From the NCBI GenBank assembly GCA_037447655.1, contig JBBHKE010000768.1:124001-188000 (forward strand): DNA of 64,000 nt, read 5' to 3'. The DNA is from Zygnema cylindricum (lineage: Eukaryota > Streptophyta > Zygnematophyceae > Zygnematales > Zygnemataceae). Within the stretch, counting starts at the first letter, position 1. Each line of letters opens with the position of its first letter. Shown here piece by piece: positions 1-9,832 of the stretch. A program made the position numbers and the translations under genes. The notes under the pieces are model-generated. The model did no database searches and was not told the DNA's origin. It was given only the letters and a program-made list of their open reading frames with translations.

Positions 1-561
1 TTTATTTAAGTGCTCTATATTGGGTTATGTCGGCAATAGTTATCCGCGCTGAAATTGACATACAAAATTTGTCAGTCTGTATAGTTTTGACGTCATTATG
101 ACGTTAGTACTATTTGTCGGGCTGAATGTTAGTTGATGTTCACACAGACGACGATGTTGTCGACGGACGAGAGTTATGTGAACGACTTTTTTTCAATGTG
201 ATTGATTTTTTGTTTAGTGCGATTTCACATGCGAGCGAGATTCTATTAAATCATTATTTGTACCTTCTTAGTTATATAAGTACAATTTTGCACGGTTAGT
301 TGTCGTTCGTAATCCACACTATTTAAAACGAACCTATATTAGTATGTTTAACGATAATTAAACCTTAACTAAATTAGTATAATGAAAAAATTAGAATCAT
401 TTACGTGATAGATAAAATTGACGTGATAGAGTCGAAATTTCGACCGACCGAACGAATTAGCCTTATTTACTCTAATTACGATTCGCGGTGTAGCCATACG
501 CCTTTATGTTTTAAAAGAAAACGACAAAAAATAACCCACCCTTAGGTTGCGTACAAGTGTG
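1..561. other. AT-rich stretch without recognisable gene
   Basis: I see no credible coding region, RNA gene or clear LTR border here. The sequence is AT-rich. It ends where a + strand LTR begins with TGTAGAAATTAATGG. It could be old LTR or flanking sequence of element I. Confidence 0.4.
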
Positions 562-710
562 TGTAGAAATTAATGGTTCTTTTAGTATTTTCTAGGTCTA
601 AAATTAATTGCAGAAAAAAAACAGGAGGCAGTCTGCCTCTAACTCCTCTCTTCAGCTCCCACACTTCTCCCAGTCACTGAAGGTTGAAGAGAGAGATATA
701 GCCATAGTTG
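562..710 (+). mobile_element. Copia element I, 5' LTR, segment 1 of 3
   Basis: The segment starts with TGTAGAAA and soon reads TATTTTCTAGGTCTAAA. This is the reverse complement of the tail of the LTR at 60699-61740 (TCTAGAAAATACC...TTTCTACA), so it is the U3 start of a + strand LTR of the same subfamily. It breaks off at AGTTG, where a minus-oriented solo LTR begins, and resumes at 1714 with the next part of the same LTR. The order 562-710, 1714-2306, 5728-6042 rebuilds a roughly 1 kb LTR, the length of its relatives. Confidence 0.7.
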
Positions 711-1713
711 TGCAACTCTGAGACCTCGATTGGTACTCAGATTAGGTAGATTTTTAGAAGCCTCTAGGATAACCTCTGTTCTTTATGCTTTGTCTGAATA
801 TTGCTGACACCCACACACAATATAGATTGACCAAACTGCACACTTTGGAAGAGCTGACTCCCTTGAGTGAACCACAAAAAGAATCGTTGAATTTGCTCTC
901 TGAGTAGTAAATTATTAATGGTCAAAGATGACATTTAAATACAAAAGCGCTCTGAAGAGAGGCTACTACCTAAATATTTTTTACCTAAATATTTTTTAAG
1001 TCCTGAACCCCTCTCTTTTCTCTCTACTACTAAAGTACGGAGCCAATCAATTAAGTGTACAGTGCAGAAAGGTACATGGCCCAGAGAACTTTCATATTTT
1101 TACGACGGCCAAGAAGATGACGCCTGCCATTTCTGGGTTCGCCATTGTATGTTCCGGAGATGCTGCCATTCAATGTAATGTTGCCACGTGTCACCCGACG
1201 TGGCTGGGACCGCAAACCGCCAAATCTTCCATTCCGCGATGCCGATTTTTTCCTCCGCCGTTCGATTGATATCGACCTTAATTTATAGTCGTTAAAAAAA
1301 AAAGTACTTTTAGATATGATTCAATCTAACTATGTCTATGTCATTGTAGCCCGTTCGTCAATTAAATGAACTTTCCTACTTGTACATCTTTAAATAGCTA
1401 AGGTACGCTATATACCTCGACACAGGTGCTAGGCTACATAATAACGCCGCTGGTCTATTCAGATGAACGGTAGGTACCAGGATCAAATCCTAGGTCCGTG
1501 AACCTTTTTGGTAAATTTAACAAAAGATTGCCTTTTGACACTAGGAGGAGCATAGGCAGCCATAGCTCTAGCTTCTTCTTCAGCCTCAGTGACTACGGCA
1601 AGTATGGGGCTAGAGAGAAGGAGTTAGAAGCAGGCTGGCTCTGCTTTTCCTTCCTAATTTTAGATTACTTAAAAGAATTAGAAAATACATAAGAAAACGT
1701 TATAATTTAAATA
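711..1713 (-). mobile_element. Solo copia LTR inside the 5' LTR of element I
   Basis: Read on + it starts TGCAACTCTGAGACC, matching the LTR start at 60699 (TGCAACTCTAAGACC), and ends near GAAAATACATAAG...TTTAAATA, a decayed form of the TTTCAACA end. No internal region is attached, so it is a solo LTR, the usual product of LTR-LTR recombination. It lies between AGTTG (706-710) and GGTTG (1714-1718), a likely 5-bp target duplication with one mismatch. It contains the family's GTAC-rich block and a CACGTG-type G-box. Confidence 0.7.
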
Positions 1714-2306
1714 GGTTGCCTGTGCTATCCACAAAAAGACAAACATATATTTTAGTAGATTTACTAAAAGGGTAATTGACAGAACCAAGATTTGATCTTG
1801 GTACTTACCATCTGTCAAGCTAGCCAGTAGGGCTAAGCTTTATCTTACAAGTCTGGGATTGGTGTTGAGACGTATAGAGTTTCACAAATAAATAAACTGT
1901 TAGGTGTGAACTAATTCATTTTAACGAAAAATATAGATGTTGTGTATGGATATAGTTTTGTAAAGTACAGAGTACGGTACGGTTCCAAAACGGATATTGA
2001 GCATTTTGTTACGACAACGAAACAAATATCACGCAACGATTTATGACGGCTACGGTTAAAACCGAGTATTGATCCGACGACTGCGAAGGATGCCGAGATC
2101 GCGTAATAGGATTTTAGCGGTTTTCGTTCACCGCCACATCGATTAACACGTGGCGCGCCCACATTGGATTACGGCATTTCTGGGGATAACAAAAACGAAT
2201 CTAGATATGACATGTGTCGATTGGTTGGCCATGTTGTACAATAGCAGTACAAAAAGTACAACGACACCTGTACCTTTTTGTACGACACATTATATTGATT
2301 AGTGAT
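1714..2306 (+). mobile_element. Copia element I, 5' LTR, segment 2 of 3
   Basis: It continues the + oriented LTR after the solo LTR insertion. It carries the block GATTTGATCTTGG, the GCCGAGATCGCG motif, the ACACGTGGC G-box and the GTAC-rich block, in the same order as the intact relatives at 11686-12503 and, inverted, at 60699-61740. It stops at GTGAT, where element E1 is inserted. Confidence 0.7.
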
Positions 2307-2672
2307 TGAAGTTCTATGGGCTTGATTGCCACACAAAAATCGCAGATCCAAAAGAAGCTAATCAAGATAGTGCCGAACATATCGTGTGTATCGTTTCGGT
2401 AGAACCTTAATGGATAAGGCGTAGGTCTACATAGTATTCTGCAGACCTCGGTTCAAATATGGCCGGAGTCACTATTTTGCTAAAACTAGTAAAATACCTA
2501 CTAATTCATTCTGCCTCCTTCTAAATGACGCAGCAGCCATGGCCTACCTTTGGTCCTCTCTTTCTCTCCCTTTACATTCTAACTAAAATATAGAAGTGAA
2601 ATATTAATTACCTTTTTTCAACACTCTAATTCTTTTTCCAATACAGACATAGAAAATACATAAATTTCAACA
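2307..2672 (-). repeat. E1 3' LTR, internally deleted
   Basis: On + it starts TGAAGTTCTATGGGC and matches the first roughly 70 bp of the right LTR (TTGCCACACA, CCAAAAGAAGCTAAT). It then jumps to the last roughly 300 bp, starting near the tRNA-like module. About 730 bp of LTR centre, including the G-box and GTAC block, is missing. The end is TTTCAACA, followed by the polypurine tract. Confidence 0.8.
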
Positions 2673-3499
2673 CTCCCCTTTTTTTCTAGTCTACTTTCTT
2701 TTCAACTCCCACTAAACACATTTTTTTTTTCTTTTCTTTTGCTTCTTTCTTTTCTCCTCATAAAACTTTAAGTGAATACCCTCGTATTTAAAGAAGTGTA
2801 TTAGATGAGCTGAAATAATAATTACATCACACATTTTATTTTGCATGCAATTTTTCATAAATTCGAGAAAAATATTTATCCACCTCATCTGTTTTCCATC
2901 CACACTAAATCCAATTTCCCTCTTGCAATTTAAACAGCCAGCCCCATCTCCAATCTTCAACACAAATGCAGATGCTAACCCTTTTATAGGCACACCTTCG
3001 TAAATGCCATCACTCCCATTAGTGATGTCAAATTCATTACCCCCTAAATTTTCCCAGAAATAAGTGTCCCCACTAAGTTCCTCATAAGATCTACGTCTTC
3101 CATACTCATATATATATCCATGATACTCACCCCATATTCAGAACTTCCCTCACTCTCTCCCATGGAATTCCTTTCGCTATCACTTTCTATTTTTATTCCC
3201 AATAAATATTTCTCCTCCCCTAAACCTTTCATTAAATATTCCTCTTCTCCCCTATCTTGTAAAACCCCCTCTAGATTTACTTCTCCCTTTTCCTCGAAAT
3301 CCGTTGAAGTCTCCCTTTTTGACCAGTTTTGTGTTTCCAAAAATTCTATAAAATTACCTCATTATTTTTATTTTTCCTTTTTTCAATTATATATGCTAGA
3401 TCTTACTTTCTATACTCCTTGACATCCACATCATATCTAACTCCTTTAAGTACCTCCCTTCCTTTTACTTCCCTTATTCCTCCAAAAGCACACTGTTGC
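2673..3499 (-). pseudogene. E1 pol remnant (RT and RNase H scraps)
   Basis: The - strand carries short decayed pieces of pol. Around 3044-3340 are KGLGEEKYLLGIKIESD, the usual DLGEAxYILGIQxExD stretch of copia RT, and LMRNLVGTLISG, the usual IPYRxIVGSLIYF stretch. Around 2760-2890 is a degraded RNase H stretch (EFMKNCMQNKMCDV...), where relatives read CDNQAAIAI. The catalytic YxDD and the RNase H aspartates are not preserved. It cannot be functional. Confidence 0.6.
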
Positions 3500-4623
3500 T
3501 TTCGTGGAATTTATGTGTACTTTTCTCTCTTCTCAATACTACCAATGTGGAGAAGCTCTAAGATTTTTTTATCCTCTTTCTGCTCTTCCCTTTCTTCCTC
3601 CTCATCCACATTCCAATTTCTAAGTTCTTCTAAAAAAGAGCATCCCTCCATATGATGACCCGGTTCCCTACAAAAGAAGCAAACCCCGTTTTTCATAACT
3701 CCCCTTTCTTTTCCTCTCCCTCTCTTTCCACCAAAGTTCCGATAAGGTTTACCTTTGCCTTTGTTCCTCTAATCACGCTTCCACTCGTCAGCGCTGTTCC
3801 TCTCATCACGCTTTCGCCAATCACAACCAAGTGTAAATGCATTCACCATGTCACTTCCCCTACAAAACTCTAAAGTGCTTTTCATCATAAGAATTATCCC
3901 TATGTTAAAGCTCCGAGTCCATGAGGCGCCACCCATTGCCTGCATACGATAAATGATGTTTTCGTACTCATTTGGAAGTTTCATGAGTAGAGTATTAATC
4001 TTTCTCCCCTCGGACTCTACATATCGCGCACTAGCAAGCTCAACATATAACACAACAATATCATTGCAAAACTCTATCATGCTACCGCCTTTATAAACAT
4101 ATGCCCCTATTTCTTGTTTTACTATCTGCTGCCTCTAAATAGTCTCACTCTTATAAATCTGACTTAGTGTTTCCCAGATTTCCGAAGACTTGGTTAGACT
4201 TAAAAGAGTGATTGATATGGACTTAGACACATATCTAAGTTTGAGATGTTTTGCTATAGTGTTTTTATACTTCCAAATTTAACTATCATTTTCTTCAGTT
4301 TTGCTTATAACTTCTCTAAGTGGAGCTGTAGCCGAGAGCTTAGTTCCCCTCACCATAGGTGTCCCTTTATCCTTATCCCCATTTTTCCCTTCCATGGCAA
4401 TGATTTTCCCTTCACCTTCAGTTACATCTGAACCCCAGTTGGCTTTCTGGGAAGCTCCAGATGATTCTCCATAATGAGTCCCACCAAAGCCGGGTGGCGG
4501 ACACCTCACTTGCCCCAAAACAATTCCTCACAAATGCTTCTCGAAAAGCAATCCCTCCATCGTAAACTCCCAATAAGTGAAGTTTGTTCCATTGAACATA
4601 GGCACCCTAGATGGTGGGCCCAT
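3500..4623 (-). pseudogene. E1 gag remnant with zinc knuckle
   Basis: Gag starts at the ATG complementary to 4621-4623, inside the primer-binding site (MGPPSRVPMFNG). A TGA interrupts it after about 30 codons. It resumes with the conserved PPGFGG near 4480, the matrix-like part with LMKLPNEYENIIYRMQ near 3960, and one CCHC zinc knuckle (CFFCREPGHHMEGC) near 3640-3690. Gag of this family coats the RNA in virus-like particles. The stop and later frame changes make this copy inactive. Relatives with the same order are in elements III (26700-27802) and V (55330-56417). Confidence 0.7.
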
Positions 4624-4627
4624 AACA
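4610..4627 (-). promoter_or_regulatory. Half-tRNA primer-binding site of E1, overlapping the gag start
   Basis: On - the sequence next to the LTR end is TGTTATGGGCCCACC. GTTATGGGCCCACC complements the anticodon stem-loop of plant initiator tRNA-Met up to about nucleotide 39. The ATG inside it is the gag start codon. Half-tRNA priming is known from Drosophila copia and yeast Ty5. Confidence 0.65.
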
Positions 4628-5727
4628 TGAAATTCTGTAAGCTCTATTGCCACACAGAAATCGCATATCCAAAAGAAGCTAATCTAGATAGTGCCAACTC
4701 CAACTTCATATAAACCCAAATGATTGACCCCTTGACAATCAAAACCCTGTTATAGCTTCACCCTTGTGAAATAAGACTTTTTAAATGTTCACTTCCACCA
4801 CAGAATGCAAAGTTAGAATATGAGTTTTCGACACAATCACCCACTTTGATTTTCCCTTAGAAATGCAGCCACCTTGGCAAAAAAAAACTCTGGTCGACTA
4901 TACCCCTATGTAGGTTAGACTCTTTTTAGTGCGTAGCAAAAAGAATCATTGAATTTTCTCTCTTGAGCATTAAGTTATGACTGGTCAAAGATGACCTTTA
5001 TAGTTACAAGCTCTCTTAGAGAGAGGTACCTAAACATCACTAAGTTTTAGTCTGCCTACTCACGACTACCTACTACTGATCCCTAATCTAATAGGAACAC
5101 TATATAGTAGAAGAATGTACGATGGGCGATGTACTTATTGTACGGCCATTGTACGACATGGTCTACAAGGTGACATTTGCCAAATCGGGAGCCATGGTTC
5201 CTCCTCCCATCTTCTCCGATATCAAATAATATGGCGCCACGTGGCACCACGTGAGGCTATCCCCAAAGGCCGCCGAAAGCTTATTGTGGGTGGCGGCTGT
5301 AATGGTGGCCGTCTGATCAATTGTATTTATACGGTTTCGATTCGCTTCCATGCATGAATTGATTAATGCGCATTTTCGTTAGTCTGGTGCGAATTAGTCC
5401 TTTAGATTAATATATATATATATGCGTGAAACATATCGTTTGTATCATTTCGGTAGTTCTTTAATGGATAATGCATAGGTCTACATAGTATTCTGCAGAC
5501 CTCGGTTCAAATACGGCCGGAGTCACTATTTTGCTAAAACTAGTAAAATACCTTCTAATTTCATTCTGCCTCTTTCTAAATGACGCAGCAGCCATAGCTT
5601 GCTTTTAGTCTTCTCTTTCTCTCTCTTTACATTCTAACTAAAATATAGAAGTGAACTATTAATTAACTTTTTTCAACACTCTATTTATTTTTCCAATACA
5701 GACCTAGAAAATACATAAGATTCAACA
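4628..5727 (-). repeat. E1 5' LTR (complete, about 1.1 kb)
   Basis: On + it runs TGAAATTCTGTAAGC...AAGATTCAACA. It holds, left to right: the start block shared with all family LTRs (TTGCCACACA), a GTAC-rich block near 5100-5160, two CACGTG G-boxes at 5238-5243 and 5248-5253, an AT dinucleotide run near 5410-5422, and a tRNA-Arg-like module at 5450-5521. It then ends with the CCTAGAAAATAC block. Because the element is on -, transcription from this LTR would run leftward. Confidence 0.8.
5450..5521 (+). other. tRNA-Arg-like module inside LTR (antisense to the element)
   Basis: The D-arm-like part reads CTTTAATGGATAATGC and the T-arm has GGTTCAAAT at 5504-5512, spaced as A-box and B-box in a tRNA gene. 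The same module is in the left LTR at 2396-2467, with TTAATGGATAAGGC and GGTTCAAAT at 2450-2458. The acceptor ends do not pair, so it is not a functional tRNA gene. It resembles the head of a tRNA-derived SINE. Confidence 0.55.
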
Positions 5728-6042
5728 GGGATGTACTTCAATAGTTAGAGTTTTAGATAGAGATAAGACTTAGGAAAGTTTGGTAGATATGACCCTCTCT
5801 CCCGAAGAGCTTCTCTACAAAAGGTCAACTTTGAACCTCCCTTACTTACTTAGGGGAGCAAATTTAGAGATTCTTTTTGCTATCGACTCAGGGAGGTCTT
5901 GCTTTCATAGGGGTGAAAGTGGTTTGATCTTTTGTCTGTCAAGCTGGCAGTTTTTTTTTTGGAACACAAAGGGGTAAAGTTTACCCTGGAGGCTTCTTGT
6001 GAGGTACCTACTTTGAGGACCTATGGAGGTATCACAGTCGTA
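5728..6042 (+). mobile_element. Copia element I, 5' LTR, segment 3 of 3
   Basis: It resumes the + LTR after E1 (GTACTTCAATAGTTAG, then GACTTAGGAAAGTTTGG). It matches 12000-12260, including TTCTTTTTGCT and GACTCAGGG. The LTR ends at about 6042 (CACAGTCGTA), directly before GGTTATGGACCCACC, the primer-binding site. The final CA is changed to TA. Confidence 0.7.
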
Positions 6043-6058
6043 GGTTATGGACCCACCG
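6043..6058 (+). promoter_or_regulatory. Half-tRNA primer-binding site of element I, overlapping gag start
   Basis: GGTTATGGACCCACC follows the LTR end directly. It fits the complement of the initiator tRNA-Met anticodon arm with one mismatch (A for G). The ATG at 6047-6049 opens gag as MDPPS. Confidence 0.6.
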
Positions 6059-7024
6059 TCTAAGGCGCCCATCTTTAATAGAACTGGCTTCATATACTTG
6101 GAGAGTATGATGACAAGATCTCTATGTGAGAAAAAGTTATTGGGAATAGTGAGTGGACTGGTCACGCGTCCACCCAGTCTTGGCATCCCTCTAGGGTTTG
6201 GAGGAAGGAGATACACAAGATATGCAAATCCACCTCCTACGGAGGAGTTAAAGGAAATGGAGGTGGTAGACAAAGGAAAGCTAAAAGAGACAACCATACC
6301 GATAGCAACCGGTTCGACATTCATGTCACCTTTTCTAAGGAACGAGGAGAATGATACAGATACCTAGGACTACAACAATATGGCGGCAAATCACTTCATC
6401 CTCGGCCATCTTACTCAAGGGCTTCCATCTCCTCATATGCAGGTAGAGAGCCCTTCCGATCTTAGGGTGGCTCTCATTGAGATGTACTGAAGTGGTAAAA
6501 TTCAGCAACAACAATTGGCTAATCATAAAATTAACGCATATGTATACACGGGGGGGAAGATGTTGGATTTTTTTAATGAGCCCCCAACACTTTTCATGGA
6601 GCTAGAGAATGGTGGACAGGTTGAAACTGAAAAGATGAAGGTTAACTACTTGCTCATGAATATACCAGATGATGTGGAATTCACTGGTAGGGATGATTCT
6701 CGTTCGAGATAACACGATCCATATCTGAAGGGGAGGATAGAGTAGGCAAGCCTTGATAGCTGGGCCCAATTGGAGGACCAACGATTTTAGGAATCTGGTC
6801 CAAAATTATGGAGGGGGGGAGCCGAAAAATCAGACCGAGGAGTTTGGACCGAGGGCTCCGAAGGGTTTGTGTCATATTTGTAAGAAACCATGGCTCTATA
6901 TAGCGAGGTGCAGTAAGCTTACCGAACTTTGGTTAAAGGAGGGGCAGATTGAAGGACCTCCAAGAGGAAAGAAAAAGGCTATTGTGACTCAAGTACAGGA
7001 AGAGGAATCCGAGGACAAGGACGG
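6047..7024 (+). pseudogene. Element I gag (broken)
   Basis: The frame opens with MDPPSKAPIFNRTGFIY and reaches a stop at 6365-6367. It continues in frame with AANHFILGHLTQG, then KMLDFFNEPPTLFMELE and VNYLLMNIPDDVE, then shifts frame. A zinc knuckle at about 6870-6911 reads CHICKKPWLYIARC: the Gly-His of a normal CCHC knuckle is replaced by Trp. Stops, a frameshift and the damaged knuckle make it non-functional. The layout matches gag of elements III and V. Confidence 0.75.
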
Positions 7025-7031
7025 TTAGCTT

Positions 7032-7484
7032 TTGCTATATAAGGAGTTGGAAGCAAAGACCGAGGTCCAAATTGCTCGAAAGCAGAAATGTGCTTTTCGT
7101 GGTTTAAAAGGTAAAAATGGTAAAATTGTGGGTTCTAGCCCCTCCATGCTCATGTGTAAGGATAAACACCTGTTCACTATGATAAGAAAGATTCCCATTG
7201 CAGAGATAAAGTATGGGGATGGGAGGGTAGTCAACCCTACTACGGTAGGATCGGTAGATCTGAAAGATTTAGTGGAGGGAAAGGCATCTATAGTGATATT
7301 CTCTGATGTGTTGTTTATTCCTGAGTTAAAAAAAAACCTCATCTCAACATCTGTGTTAGATGATAAGGGTTTTGAGACTAGCACTAAGAAGGGAACCTTT
7401 ACTACTAGCTTTGAGGAAAAAGTTTATTTCACTGCTGAAAAAGGTAGGCAAGGGTTGTTTAGGCTGAATTTAAGCAATGAATAA
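7032..7484 (+). pseudogene. Element I aspartic protease region (broken)
   Basis: A 150-codon open stretch carries the copia protease context (MCKDKHLFTMIRKIP, IKYGDGRVV, FSDVLFIPELKKNLIST). The active-site Asp-Ser-Gly expected before the MxMCKDK motif is replaced by SSPSM, so catalysis is lost. The protease would cut the gag-pol polyprotein. Confidence 0.75.
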
Positions 7485-8769
7485 AAGAAACTTTATTATG
7501 CTGGTGTTAATGATATCATGTTGTGGCATAAGAGGCTTTGACATGTGCATTTAGATAAGTTGAAAGAAATAAAAAGGATCGGAATAGTGGAAGGAATTCA
7601 GTTCAGAGATAGAAAAAACCTAAGTGACTGTAGTGGTTGTGCTCAAGGTAAGGCACACAAGTTACCCTTCCCAAAAAAAGCCTTTTATAAAGGAGAAAAA
7701 GTGTTAGACTTCATACATACTGATATTTGGGGACCGGCCAGAGTGCCCTCACCCGGTGGTAAAGGTTTATGATGATAATGATTGACAATTGGTCTCGATA
7801 ATCTAGAGTGTATTTTTTGAAAAATAAATGAGAGGCTCCATAGGTTTTTAAGGAATATAACGCATGGAGTGAGAAACTCCATGAAATCTATATTAAGAGA
7901 GTAAGGAGTGATAACGGAGGAGAGTATACCTCCGATCAGTTTGAGGATTTTATGAGAGAAGATAGAGTGCAAAACCAAAAGAAAATTCTTGAAAATCTTG
8001 AGCAGAATGGTGTAGCCGAGAGGTTAAATAGAACTCTAAGTGATAGTGCCTCGAGTATGCTCTCAGATAAGAAGTTGGGAAAAAGATTTTGGGCCGCAGC
8101 TATGAACTTTGCAAATTATCTTAAGAATAGAGTTCTTTCTTCAACAGTAAAACGCCACACTCTTTATGAGAGATGGACCGGCCGAAAACTAGATGTTTCA
8201 CACTTAAAGGTTTTCGGTAGTCAAGTATTTAGCCTAGACACAGATTGGTCAAATTGGAAGTTGGATCCGAAAGAAATCCGGGATATCTGCTAGGATATGA
8301 TAAAGATGTAAAAAAGGATGGAGTCTATGATCTCAAGAGAGAAGATATAATCCTACTAAAACATCTAGTGGTCATAGATGAAGGGAAATCTATAGATCCC
8401 TTTAAGCATAGAAAGAGAGTCAAAATCAGATTTGAGTCCGAAAATTCTGATGACTTTGAGTTTCCTAATTATACAATTTTTCGAGAAGACGATGATATTG
8501 TAGGCACAAATTAATTGGAGGAGGATTGAGTTGTGGAACCCCTAGTGCCAATTCTAACTGAAGCAGAAGACGTGGTGGGAATAGACCCAAAATCGAGGGA
8601 TAGGGGAGAAGTTAAATTGTTCGAAAGAATCCACGAGAGCCATCCATTACGACATCAGAGTTTGAGGGTGGAAGGAGAAGCAACAAAAGATTGCAAGAGA
8701 AACAAGTTAACAACAACTTCACCAAACTGTCTCATCCTGATGAATCTCAAACTTATGGAGAGGCGATGA
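7485..8769 (+). pseudogene. Element I integrase (broken)
   Basis: The zinc-binding head is at 7520-7650 (WHKRL, then DCSGCAQGKAHKLPFP). The first catalytic Asp is in HTDIWGP near 7715. The second is near 7900 in SDNGGEYTSDQF. The Glu is in QNGVAERLNR near 8010. Two stops follow GGKGL at 7770, and a frame change occurs near 8250-8280. The integrase C-terminal GKP.YLVGYD-type region and an acidic linker follow. Order and motifs are those of copia (integrase before RT). Confidence 0.75.
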
Positions 8770-9832
8770 AATGTCATGAGAGGAACCGGTGGAAGACAAC
8801 CATTAATGAGGAGATGGCTTCGATTATGGCAGCTAATACGTGGGAATTAGTGGATTGTTCCCCCTGATAGGAATCCAATCGGGTGTAAGTGGGTATTCAA
8901 ATTTAAACTCAACCTGGATAACACCATTGAGCGCTACAAGGCTTGGCTAGTGGCGAAGGGATTTACCCAGAAAGAGGTAATTGACTACGAGGAGAATTTT
9001 TCTTCAGTCGTCACGTTTCCCTCTGTTCGGATACTTCTCTGTATGGCGGTAGAAGAAGACATACAAGTGCATCATATGGACATCAAGAGGATGTTCCAAC
9101 ATGGAGAATATGAAGAGGAGATTTTTATGCGACAGCCTGAAGGATTTGTGGAGCAAGGGGAGTAGAGCAAAGTATGCCGATTGATCTAATCTTTGTATGG
9201 GCTAAAACATGCACCTCGGCAATTGAACGAGAAGCTTGATGAGTTTCTTACATGTTTGGGTTTTATTCGGATCAGCTCACATCACTCAATTTATTTGTTT
9301 GAAGATGAGGAAGGATGATTTGCTTGTTCTAAGTAAATATATGGATAAAATAAACAAGTTGAAAATTGATCTAAAAGGAAGATATGATATGAATGATATG
9401 GGAGAAGCAAGGTATATTTTGGGAGTTCAGGTAAAGAGAGATAGAGTTCAAAAGATAATAAGATCAACTCAAAAGGGGGGCATTAGAAACATGTTAGAAA
9501 GATTTCAAATGGATAAGGCTAATAGTTGTACCACTCCTGTGGAACTAAAGAAGGGAAGTGAGGGGAGTGTGAAAGAGGGAGTTATTATCTTGGATGATGA
9601 GGTAGGCCCGAAAGAAAAAAGATTTATACAAACCATCCGTTATAGAAAAGTAGTGGGGAGCCTAATATATTTCATGAATTTTACCCGTTCGGACATAGCC
9701 GCAGTTGTAGGAAACCTAAGTAGGAGTTTGAATGCTCCCACTAAAAAAGATTGGGAGGTATCTAAGAGATTCTTTAGTTATCGCATAGGGACTAGAGATC
9801 TATGGTTGCATTTGGGTGGGAACATTACTTAC
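8770..9832 (+). pseudogene. Element I reverse transcriptase and start of RNase H (broken)
   Basis: RT motifs: NPIGCKWVFKFKLN near 8870, AKGFTQKE...DYEENFSSVV near 8950-9010, HHMDIKRMFQHGEYEEEIFMRQPEG near 9070-9135. The catalytic YVDD box is missing: a deletion joins FEDEEG to DDLLVLSKY near 9305. NFTRSDIAAVVGNLSRSL marks the start of the RNase H connection. The frame then stops at GG within LWLHLGG, where a T-family LTR is inserted at 9833. Confidence 0.75.

Larger units (their letters stand above)
2307..5727 (-). mobile_element. Copia element E1, deleted non-autonomous copy with two LTRs
   Basis: E1 is bounded by two LTRs of one subfamily: 2307-2672 on the left (3' LTR, internally deleted) and 4628-5727 on the right (5' LTR, about 1,100 bp). 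The flanks are GTGAT (2302-2306) and GGGAT (5728-5732), a target duplication with one mismatch. The polypurine tract is at 2673-2690 (AAAGGGGAG on -). The primer site is just left of 4628. The internal region is only about 1.95 kb, against roughly 3.8-4 kb in fuller relatives, because integrase and most of RT are gone. It sits inside the 5' LTR of element I, so it is younger than I. Confidence 0.85.

Noticed and set aside
3120-3873. Plus-strand frames of 73-108 codons
   Set aside because: They run antisense to the E1 gag and pol remnants and are Ser, Leu and Phe-rich, as expected from the complement of purine-rich coding sequence.
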